NCBI GenBank assembly: GCA_001782805.1
Contig: MFPT01000008.1
Span: forward strand, 43,595 to 107,594
Reading direction: 5' to 3'
Source of the DNA: Candidatus Magasanikbacteria bacterium RIFCSPHIGHO2_01_FULL_41_23
Lineage (GTDB): Bacteria > Patescibacteria > ABY1 > Magasanikbacterales > UBA922
Length of the DNA stretch: 64,000 nucleotides
Shown one piece after another: positions 36,720-43,870 of this stretch; position 1 is the stretch's first letter; the number at the start of each line of letters is the position of its first letter. A program made the translations under genes and the position numbers. The notes below the pieces were generated by a model, which searched no databases, was not told where the DNA came from, and saw nothing but the letters and a program-made list of their open reading frames with translations.

Positions 36720-37728
36720 AAAAATTTCTTTGGCTCTCATTGGCGTGGGTGGAATTGGTAAACGGTACGCGCAAGCCTTAATGCATATTTCAACTATTAA
36801 ATTGGTTGCCATTGTTGACTCCGACATTTCCAAGGCAGAAATTGTAGCGCGTCAGTTTTCTGATTGCCATGGAATTGCTGATTGGAAACATTTGCTTCAT
36901 CGTAGGGATATTGACGCAGTCATTGTTGCTACTCCCCACGTATTACTCGCACCGATTTCTTTGGCTTTTTTACAAGCTGGCAAACATGTACTGTCTGAAA
37001 AACCTGGCGGCATTCGTTCCAGCCAGATAGAACAAAATATACAAATGGCTCAAAAAAATTATCGGCAGTATATGATTGGCTTCAACCATCGCTTTCACGA
37101 ATCTTTTATTTTAGCCAAAAAATTAGTTGATCAGAACAAAATCGGTGAGCTGATGTTTATCCGTTCGCGGTATGGTTTTGGTGGCCGGAAAAATTTTGAT
37201 AAAGAATGGCGTCATAATCGCAGTATCAGCGGTGGTGGTGAATTGATTGATCAGGGTGTTCATATGATTGACATGGCGCGATTTTTTTTGGGTGATTTTA
37301 ATGTCGTCTGTGGTTTTGCTGATTCATTATATTGGAATACTCAAGTTGAAGACAATGGTTTTGTCTTGCTTCGCAACAAAAAGAAACAAACGGCCTCTAT
37401 CCACGTGAGCTGGTCAAATTGGAAACCAATCCATGAATTTGAAATTTACGGAACCAAAGGTTATATTCACATCATCGGCCTGGGCAGAAAGTATGGTGGC
37501 ACAGAAAAGGTAATTTTGGGGAAACGAAAAGAAAACGACCCCGATCATCCTCTGGAAAAAGAATTTATCTGTGATCCTGATGCTGACAAATCTTTGTCGC
37601 GTGAAGTTGAAGCGTTCGTACGTGCCATTCATGGCGGCAAGAATATGATTCCAACCGGCCAAGATGGATTCGCGGCTTTAAAAATAGTAGAAAAAATTTA
37701 CGGCTCACAAAAAAAATATGGAATATAA
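36709..37728 (+). CDS. Gfo/Idh/MocA-family oxidoreductase
   Basis: The 339-residue protein begins SLALIGVGGIGKRYAQAL (Rossmann) and has VIVATPHVLLA, the signature SEKPG (family E-K-P), MIGFNHRFHESF and GGELIDQGVHMIDMARFF with the His-Asp pair used in catalysis. The ATG at 36709 is preferred; the ATG at 36667 would overlap the SDR gene by 53 bases and add residues unlike the family. It acts on a nucleotide-sugar ketone or alcohol with NAD(P). Overlaps on both sides show coupled translation. Confidence 0.83.
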   Translation: MSGKKISLALIGVGGIGKRYAQALMHISTIKLVAIVDSDISKAEIVARQFSDCHGIADWKHLLHRRDIDAVIVATPHVLLAPISLAFLQAGKHVLSEKPGGIRSSQIEQNIQMAQKNYRQYMIGFNHRFHESFILAKKLVDQNKIGELMFIRSRYGFGGRKNFDKEWRHNRSISGGGELIDQGVHMIDMARFFLGDFNVVCGFADSLYWNTQVEDNGFVLLRNKKKQTASIHVSWSNWKPIHEFEIYGTKGYIHIIGLGRKYGGTEKVILGKRKENDPDHPLEKEFICDPDADKSLSREVEAFVRAIHGGKNMIPTGQDGFAALKIVEKIYGSQKKYGI

Positions 37729-38830
37729 AAAAATTTTAGTTACCGGTGGCGCCGGTTTAATTGGTTCTCACGTAGTGGATGAATTGTTGAAAGTTGGCTA
37801 CAAAGTAAGAATAATGGATAATCTGGGTCAGCCGACCCACGATGGTAGTATTCCGCCGTGGCTTAATAAAAATGCCGAATTTATTCAAGGGGATATTCGC
37901 ATTAAAATCGATTGGCAGAAAGCTCTCATTGATGTTGACGCGATAATTCATCTAGCAGCGTACATGGATTTTCATCTTGATTTCAGCACGTATATTCGTA
38001 CCAATGTAGAAAGTGTTGCGCTTATGTTTGAGGTGATTACGGAAAATAAATTACCAATTAAAAAAATTATTGCGGCGTCATCACAATCAGTCTACGGAGA
38101 AGGAAAGTATTATTGTACTAAACATGGTGAAATGTATTTGCCGCCACGTGAAAGAGAGCAATTATCGCGCCATGATTGGGAACAACATTGTGCAAAGTGT
38201 AACGAGGTGGCTGTGCCAGTTGCGGAATTAGAGAATGATTTGTTATCACCATTCATTCCCTACGCAGTTTCAAAGTTGTCCAGTGAACAATTGCTTTTTT
38301 CTTTGGGGAAATTATATAATATTCCAACAGTGGCTTTGCGCTACAGTATTGTTCTGGGAGCCCGTCAGTCATTTCGTCATTTTTATTCTGGCGCATTGCG
38401 TGCATTTACAGTGAATGTTTTGAATCATGAACCAATTAGTATGAATGAAGATGGACAACAAATTCGTGATTTTGTACATGTACACGATGTAGCGCAAGCG
38501 CATTTAGTTGTATTACAAGACGAACGAGCAAACGATCAAATTTTTAATGTTGGAAGTGGCGAAAGTACGTGTGTGGTGGATTTGGCCAAGATCGTGGCAG
38601 AAGTTGCCGGCGTCCGATTTGAACCATTATTAACCAATCGGTATAGAGTTGGTGGCGCGAGGCATTCTGTTATGAATGTTTCCAAATTAAAAAATTTGGG
38701 TTGGGAGCCAACACAGACATTAAATCGAATGGTTAGTGATTATCTGGCTTGGGTTCGTCAATTTAAAAATTTTAGTGGAGTACTCAAGAACAACGAAGAT
38801 GAAATGCGAGCGCAGGGATTATTAAAGTAA
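37718..38830 (+). CDS. Extended SDR sugar epimerase/dehydratase with a Cys/His-rich insertion
   Basis: The 370-residue protein has [44 protein letters not shown], the catalytic PYAVSKLSSEQLL, QIRDFVHVHDVA and LGWEP. Between the Ser and Tyr catalytic elements there is an insertion of about 40 residues containing YYCTKHGEMYLPPRERE and WEQHCAKCNEVAVP. Its C-x2-H and H-C-x2-C pattern looks like a small zinc ribbon. This insert is known in a subset of NAD-dependent epimerases, but its role is not clear. It ends the oxidoreductase group of the operon. Confidence 0.8.
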   Translation: MEYKKILVTGGAGLIGSHVVDELLKVGYKVRIMDNLGQPTHDGSIPPWLNKNAEFIQGDIRIKIDWQKALIDVDAIIHLAAYMDFHLDFSTYIRTNVESVALMFEVITENKLPIKKIIAASSQSVYGEGKYYCTKHGEMYLPPREREQLSRHDWEQHCAKCNEVAVPVAELENDLLSPFIPYAVSKLSSEQLLFSLGKLYNIPTVALRYSIVLGARQSFRHFYSGALRAFTVNVLNHEPISMNEDGQQIRDFVHVHDVAQAHLVVLQDERANDQIFNVGSGESTCVVDLAKIVAEVAGVRFEPLLTNRYRVGGARHSVMNVSKLKNLGWEPTQTLNRMVSDYLAWVRQFKNFSGVLKNNEDEMRAQGLLK

Positions 38831-38851
38831 CTGTAAATTTATTTTTAATAT

Positions 38852-39373
38852 ATGTCCATTGATTTTAAGCCTTATATTTCCATCATAAATGATTGGCCCA
38901 AACCAGGGATAACAACCTATGATGTGGGGCCACTTCTCCGTAATCCGGTTCATTTTAAAAATATAATTGAAGAATTGGCTCAGCCGTACTTAGATAAAAA
39001 AATCACGGCTGTTGTCGGGATTGAAGCTCGAGGTTTTTTGTTGGCTGCAGCTTTAGCGTATCGCTTGGATACGGGCGTGGTACTTATTCGTAAAAAGGGT
39101 AAATTGCCTCCGCCCACAATTGAGGAAGAATATAATTATGAATATGCTTCCCATGTGATTGAAATTCAAACCGGAGCAATTAATCCCGGAGAACATGTGG
39201 TACTCATTGACGATATACTGGCAACCGGTGGAACCATGTCTGCGGCCGTTAAACTGGTAAAAAAATTAGGTGGAGAAATTATTGGTTTATCGTTTATTAT
39301 CTACATGTCATTGATGGCGGGCGAAGATCGGCTCAAAGGGCAAAATATTAATTATTTAATTAATTATCAATAA
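38852..39373 (+). CDS. apt: Adenine phosphoribosyltransferase-family protein
   Basis: This 173-residue type I phosphoribosyltransferase has WPKPGITTYDVGPLLRNP, VVGIEARGFLLAAALAYRL, LIRKKGKLPPPTIEEEY, YEYASHVIEI and the PRPP loop VVLIDDILATGGTMSA. These are Apt hallmarks, including RKxGKLP. The usual FxDITPLL reads TYDVGPLL. It normally makes AMP from adenine and PRPP. Its place inside a heptose operon, 21 bases after an epimerase and four before GmhA, is unusual; it may link purine salvage to nucleotide-sugar demand or act on another base. Nothing in the active site looks broken. Confidence 0.82.
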   Translation: MSIDFKPYISIINDWPKPGITTYDVGPLLRNPVHFKNIIEELAQPYLDKKITAVVGIEARGFLLAAALAYRLDTGVVLIRKKGKLPPPTIEEEYNYEYASHVIEIQTGAINPGEHVVLIDDILATGGTMSAAVKLVKKLGGEIIGLSFIIYMSLMAGEDRLKGQNINYLINYQ

Positions 39374-39377
39374 ATAT

Positions 39378-40007
39378 ATGAATGAATTACAAAATCGTCG
39401 TTATGCCAGTGACTACTTAACCCAGGTTGGCACAGTGACTGATATTTTAAAAAAAGAGTATAGTGAAAAATTAGAAATGGCCATTGATGTTTTATTTGAA
39501 GCTTGGCAGAATGGTCATTGGGTTTATATTATGGGTAACGGCGGCTCAGCTTCAACCGCCACGCATTTGGCCGCTGATTTAAATAAAACAATTTGCAGTA
39601 GTCCTGAAGATAAAGGCCTTAAGTCATTGGCGCTTGTTGATAATATCCCTTTGGTGAGTGCCTTGACCAATGATTGGGGTTGGGAAGATGTGTATGTTAA
39701 TCAACTTAAAACCATGTATCAACCGGGCGGAATTGGAATCGCGTTTAGTGTTCATGGTGGTAGTGGCAATGATTTGGCCGGAAAATGGTCTCAAAACGTG
39801 ATGAAGGGTTTGCAGTATATCAAGGATAATGGCGGAAAGACAATTGGGTTCTCGGGATTCGACGGCGGTCCGATGAAAGATTTGGCCACAGTGGGCATTG
39901 TTGTCCCGGCTGATTCCACACCAATTGTGGAAGGTATGCATGTGGTTTTGCATCATCTCGTCGTCTTTGGTCTCAAAGAAAGAATTGTTCAATCAAAAAA
40001 AATGTAA
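39378..40007 (+). CDS. gmhA: Phosphoheptose isomerase-like SIS-domain protein with altered metal ligands
   Basis: A 209-residue SIS-domain protein with YIMGNGGSASTATHLAADLN, LVSALTNDWGWEDVY, FSVHGGSGNDLAG and IVVPADSTPIVEGMHVVLHH, the layout of sedoheptulose-7-phosphate isomerase. In characterised GmhA the zinc ligands are His, Glu, Gln, His. Here the corresponding residues appear to be His (THLAAD), Asp for Glu, Val for Gln (PIVEG) and His (LHH). The role is supported by GmhB, HddA and a transaldolase in the same operon, but metal use or substrate may differ. Confidence 0.77.
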   Translation: MNELQNRRYASDYLTQVGTVTDILKKEYSEKLEMAIDVLFEAWQNGHWVYIMGNGGSASTATHLAADLNKTICSSPEDKGLKSLALVDNIPLVSALTNDWGWEDVYVNQLKTMYQPGGIGIAFSVHGGSGNDLAGKWSQNVMKGLQYIKDNGGKTIGFSGFDGGPMKDLATVGIVVPADSTPIVEGMHVVLHHLVVFGLKERIVQSKKM

Positions 40008-40012
40008 TTTTT

Positions 40013-40558
40013 ATGAAACATCGCGCAGTTTTTTTTGATCGTGATGGGATTCTTAATGATACGGTTGATCGCGGTGAAGATTTTTTTGTTCAAGGCAAAA
40101 AGGTGCGTTATACCGCACCTTTTTCTTATAAAGAATTTTGTCCCAAAACAGGAATAGAGGAAGTCCTAAACACTATACATTCTCTTGATTTTTTGTGTAT
40201 ACTGGTTACTAACCAACCGGATATAACATACGGCACAATGTCGCTTGTAGAGCATGAAAGAATAATGTCTGAGGTTAAGACCTGGCCACTTGACGACATC
40301 TTTGTTTGCATGCATGGTCGAGATGGGGGCTGTGTATGTAAAAAACCTTTGCCGGGAATGATCTTGGAAGCGGCCAAAAAATGGAATATTGATCTGGGAC
40401 GTTCTTTTATAGTAGGAGATACTCAGAATGATATTCAAGCTGGGACTAACGCGGGCTGCCAAGCTATTCTAATTGACGCAGTGAATAATCAAGAATTAGC
40501 TGCCGAGCATCGAATCAAGAATCTTGACGAGTTACCAAAGCTTTTGTCTACGCTATAA
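40013..40558 (+). CDS. gmhB: Heptose-1,7-bisphosphate phosphatase-like HAD protein
   Basis: This 181-residue HAD phosphatase has VFFDRDGILND (nucleophile Asp, acid Asp), VTNQPDITYG (motif II with the GmhB TNQ), CMHGRDGGCVCKKPLPGM (the zinc-loop C-x-H...C-x-C pattern and motif III Lys) and IVGDTQNDIQAG (motif IV). The CxCKKPxPGM signature separates GmhB/HisB-N from other HADs. It removes the C7 phosphate of heptose-1,7-bisphosphate before nucleotidyl transfer. It starts five bases after GmhA. Confidence 0.85.
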   Translation: MKHRAVFFDRDGILNDTVDRGEDFFVQGKKVRYTAPFSYKEFCPKTGIEEVLNTIHSLDFLCILVTNQPDITYGTMSLVEHERIMSEVKTWPLDDIFVCMHGRDGGCVCKKPLPGMILEAAKKWNIDLGRSFIVGDTQNDIQAGTNAGCQAILIDAVNNQELAAEHRIKNLDELPKLLSTL

Positions 40559-40583
40559 TAAAATTATTTTTTAAATTAAAAAT

Positions 40584-41318
40584 ATGAAAATATTTATTGA
40601 TACTGCGAATTTAGCCGACATTGAAGCTGGTTTGAAGCGAGGATTTGCGCGCGGCGTAACAACCAATCCTTCACTCTTGGCCAAGGAACCAAAAACATCA
40701 TTCTCCACCCATGTCGGAAAAATACTTGAGCTTATTAATCGTTACCAACCAGGCATTCATCTGAGTATTGAGGTTTTTTCTCGCAATCCAGCAGAAATTT
40801 TGCGGCAGGCCAAAGAATTCATGGCTGAATTTAAATATCCAAGTTTAAGTATTAAAGTTCAGGTTGGTTGGGATGAGCTGGAAGTAATTAAAGAATTGAG
40901 TGCGGCCGATATTTCGGTCAATTGTACGGCTTGCATGACTGTGAGCCAGGCTATAATGGCCGCGCAGGCTGGAGCCAAATACGTAAGTCTGTTTTCGGGG
41001 CGCATCCGTGATGGTGGTACTGATGAAACAGTGACTACTGTTCGGTCTGACATGCTGGCTCGAAAAGTTTTGGATGAAAAAGACTTTGACCCAAACACAG
41101 TAATTAGATCTGTTCGTCAGCTTTTGGATGATAGTAATTTGGCAACTGAAATTATTGTGGGAAGTATTCGAAGTGTGGTTGATATTCGCGATGCGGCTTT
41201 GGCTGGCGCCCATATTATTACTATTCCACCGAAATTTTTTCCTGACATGATGAATCATTATAAAACCGATCAAGTGGTGCAACAATTTTTGGCTGATTTT
41301 TCTGACTGGCTATCATAA
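40584..41318 (+). CDS. Transaldolase family (TalC/FSA-type) protein
   Basis: The 244-residue protein begins IFIDTANLADIEAGLKRG and has GVTTNPSLLAKEPKT, the Schiff-base Lys region SLSIKVQVGWDELE, NCTACMTVSQAIMAAQAGAK and SLFSGRIRDGG, the sequence of blocks in the small transaldolase/fructose-6-phosphate aldolase family. The usual K-I-P is K-V-Q. A transaldolase here could provide sedoheptulose-7-phosphate, the GmhA substrate, from fructose-6-phosphate and erythrose-4-phosphate. It lies 25 bases downstream of GmhB in the same operon. An aldolase function cannot be excluded. Confidence 0.8.
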   Translation: MKIFIDTANLADIEAGLKRGFARGVTTNPSLLAKEPKTSFSTHVGKILELINRYQPGIHLSIEVFSRNPAEILRQAKEFMAEFKYPSLSIKVQVGWDELEVIKELSAADISVNCTACMTVSQAIMAAQAGAKYVSLFSGRIRDGGTDETVTTVRSDMLARKVLDEKDFDPNTVIRSVRQLLDDSNLATEIIVGSIRSVVDIRDAALAGAHIITIPPKFFPDMMNHYKTDQVVQQFLADFSDWLS

Positions 41319-41323
41319 ATTTT

Positions 41324-41998
41324 ATGACTCATGCTGAGTTTTGCGCACGGTATATTCCTGTCCAAGGTCGTGTGCTTGATGTTGGTTCGGGACGGGGAAA
41401 TTTTGTGGTTGCTATGGCTCAACTTGGTTTTGTGGTTTCGGGAATTGAAATTAACCCCGAGTATGTTGCCGAATCTCAAAATAAAGCTGTCACTGCCTCT
41501 GTTTCGGTCTCACTTGTGACTGGACAGGCAGAAGAATTACCTTATGTAGATAATTTTTTTGATTTTGCCAATTGCGCGGAAGTAACTGAACATACTAATA
41601 ATCCGGAAAAAATTTGCCAGGGAATATACCGAGTTTTAAAGCCGGGTGGTTCAGCCTACATAAGTTTCCATAATCGGTTTGGTGTTTATGATTATCATTA
41701 CCATCTCTACGGGATAAATTGGATACCTCGGTCGTGGACAGAAGTAATTTTGCGTGTGATAGGACGCCAAAAACCAGACGGGGAAAAGGGGAGACAGAAA
41801 TTAACGACCATGCATTATTATACGTTTCGACAAGCCGTCGATTTATTGGCTCGTTCGGGTTTCCAGGTGACCGATATTCGAGTGCAGAAGATTAAAGAAC
41901 GTTTTGGTTTGGTAGCGCCGGCAATTATTTTTTTGTATTATGTTTGTCTTCGACCTTTTTATTTTAATACATTTCATTTTCTGATTGAAAAAGTTTAA
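41324..41998 (+). CDS. Class I SAM-dependent methyltransferase
   Basis: A 224-residue protein with GRVLDVGSGRGNFVVAMAQL (motif I), VSGIEINPEYVAES, DNFFDFANCAEVTEH (motif II) and VLKPGGSAYISFHNR (motif III). The C-terminal half, with HYYTFRQAVDLLARSGF, is typical of Methyltransf_11 proteins in glycan clusters. It begins five bases after the transaldolase gene. It probably O-methylates a sugar; the target is unknown. Confidence 0.78.
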   Translation: MTHAEFCARYIPVQGRVLDVGSGRGNFVVAMAQLGFVVSGIEINPEYVAESQNKAVTASVSVSLVTGQAEELPYVDNFFDFANCAEVTEHTNNPEKICQGIYRVLKPGGSAYISFHNRFGVYDYHYHLYGINWIPRSWTEVILRVIGRQKPDGEKGRQKLTTMHYYTFRQAVDLLARSGFQVTDIRVQKIKERFGLVAPAIIFLYYVCLRPFYFNTFHFLIEKV

Positions 41999-42013
41999 GC
42001 AAATTGCAAAAAT

Positions 42014-43798
42014 ATGAATCGATTTAAAATATACAGTAGTAAGATGAGATCGCATTTTCGCCAACATGCTCTAGGTTGGTTGGTAGCCGGCCTGGTGGGT
42101 TTTATCTGTGTGGCTCCGCAAATATTTTTCATTACTCGTCTTGGTTCTTCATATCAAGGGATCCACTTTTTTGCTACGCCAAATGAAGAAGCTTATTTGG
42201 CAATAATTCATGAAGTACTGGACGGTCATCCTTTGGTAGCATCAATGCCGTTTTTTGAATATAAAAATCAACTTCCGCTTTTGCCTCCCACCATGGCCTA
42301 TGGCTATGTGTTGGTAAGTATTTTTTTTAATATAAGTTTAGTCACTACGTTAATAATATCTAAATTTTTTCTTCCTGCATTTTTATTTTTTTTAGTCTAT
42401 TTTTTACTTGTTAAACTGCTGGAGGATGAAGAGAGAAATTCTGTGTGTTTAACTGCAATCTGCGGCGGGCTAATGGTAACGTTTGGTTTTGATTTGGTTG
42501 ATTATCGTACCTTAATTAAATATTTTTCAGAAAGTCTAGTACCAAGCGGTTTTTTAATTTGGACTCGACCATTAAATCCGATTGCTGGCGCAATTTTATT
42601 GTTCTTTTTTTTAATCAATATTTTTTCTTTTTTAAAAAATAGAAATACGGTTATTAAAACTATTGTTTGGCCGGCGCTGGCCTTGGCGCTTATGATGGCT
42701 AGCTATTTTTTTAGCTGGAGTCTGGCCTTGACTATTCTCGGTGTTTTAGGAATATGGGCGTTGACACGGCAAGATTGGCGATTTATTCGTTATGCTAGTT
42801 TGATTGTACTTGTGGCAATGGTTATTTCTGCACCCTATTGGTTTGTCGTTATCAAAGCCTCAATGTTACCTTGGTACGCCGAGGCAGCGGCGCGCATTGG
42901 CTTGTGGAAAACACATCTGCCACACGTCAATAAGTTTTTGACACTGATATTTTTGTGGTTTATCGGCCTATCATTTTGGGAATATAGAAAAAATGGCCTG
43001 GCGGTTTTTAAAAAACAATGGTGGCAATTTTGTTTGGCACTCCTAGTTGCCGGTTTTCTGGTGTATAACCAGCAAATCATTACTGGCCGTGAAATTTGGT
43101 ATTATCACTATGTTTTTTATACGATTCCGATTGGCTATGTTGTTTTTTTGACTTCCGGATTTTTTATTGTTCGGCCAAGTTTTAAAAAAATATGGAATAG
43201 TCTGCTTATTTTTTTTGGGTTAAGCGCCCTGACTTTGGGTATTTTTACACAGGTAAGTGCTTACCGATCCCAGTTTTCATATTATGAATCTCTGCAAAAG
43301 TATCGGCCATTATTTGATTATTTTAATAATCAAGCCCCTAAAGATTCTGTTGTTTTGGTTAATGAAATAAGTAATTTCCCTGCTACGTTAATCCCTGCCT
43401 TTACTCATTCTAACATATATATCTCAGGAGAGCGTCTTGTAATTGCTCCGCAGGAACGATTTGTTCATAATTATATGGTGTGGCTACGCTTACAAGGGAT
43501 TGGCGATAAGGAGGTTGAAACATATCTACAAAAACATCGCGCCGAAGTGGCCGGATTATTGTACTATCAATTGCAGTCAACTTTGGGTTTTCCTGATCCT
43601 AAATTTGAGGAAACATTGAAAAAATTACCAATTGAATACAAAGAATTTTTGCAAAAAGATTTTAGTGCTGAGTTAAAAAAATATCGAATTGATTACATCC
43701 TTTCCCCCGAGTCATTTAATACCCAATTGCTGCGTGAAGTACCAACAGCATCGCCGGTATTTACTGTCTCCGGCATGATTATTTATCAGTTACCCTAA
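42014..43798 (+). CDS. Large polytopic membrane protein, possible GT-C-type transferase
   Basis: This 594-residue protein has about 10-11 hydrophobic helices up to about residue 415 and a soluble C-terminal domain of about 180 residues, probably outside. The first external loop has FFATPNEEAYLAIIHEVLDG, with acidic residues where GT-C enzymes carry their catalytic Asp/Glu. The C-terminal domain (FNNQAPKDSVVLVNEISNFP) resembles the tail of related uncharacterised membrane proteins of glycan loci. No clear family assignment by eye. It is the last gene of its unit, followed by a hairpin. Confidence 0.55.
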   Translation: MNRFKIYSSKMRSHFRQHALGWLVAGLVGFICVAPQIFFITRLGSSYQGIHFFATPNEEAYLAIIHEVLDGHPLVASMPFFEYKNQLPLLPPTMAYGYVLVSIFFNISLVTTLIISKFFLPAFLFFLVYFLLVKLLEDEERNSVCLTAICGGLMVTFGFDLVDYRTLIKYFSESLVPSGFLIWTRPLNPIAGAILLFFFLINIFSFLKNRNTVIKTIVWPALALALMMASYFFSWSLALTILGVLGIWALTRQDWRFIRYASLIVLVAMVISAPYWFVVIKASMLPWYAEAAARIGLWKTHLPHVNKFLTLIFLWFIGLSFWEYRKNGLAVFKKQWWQFCLALLVAGFLVYNQQIITGREIWYYHYVFYTIPIGYVVFLTSGFFIVRPSFKKIWNSLLIFFGLSALTLGIFTQVSAYRSQFSYYESLQKYRPLFDYFNNQAPKDSVVLVNEISNFPATLIPAFTHSNIYISGERLVIAPQERFVHNYMVWLRLQGIGDKEVETYLQKHRAEVAGLLYYQLQSTLGFPDPKFEETLKKLPIEYKEFLQKDFSAELKKYRIDYILSPESFNTQLLREVPTASPVFTVSGMIIYQLP

Positions 43799-43816
43799 GT
43801 TTTCATTAAATGCGAA

Positions 43817-43843
43817 AGCCGAATAGAAAATGTCCATTCGGCT
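43817..43843. terminator. Probable bidirectional terminator between convergent genes
   Basis: AGCCGAAT (43817-43824) and ATTCGGCT (43836-43843) form a perfect 8-bp stem with an 11-base loop. On the plus strand a T-rich stretch follows (CTTTTT at 43855-43860); on the minus strand the T-run is weak. It lies between the stops of the membrane protein (43798) and the radical SAM gene (43871). Confidence 0.55.
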
Positions 43844-43870
43844 GCTTCTCTCTCCTTTTTGATTGTTTTT

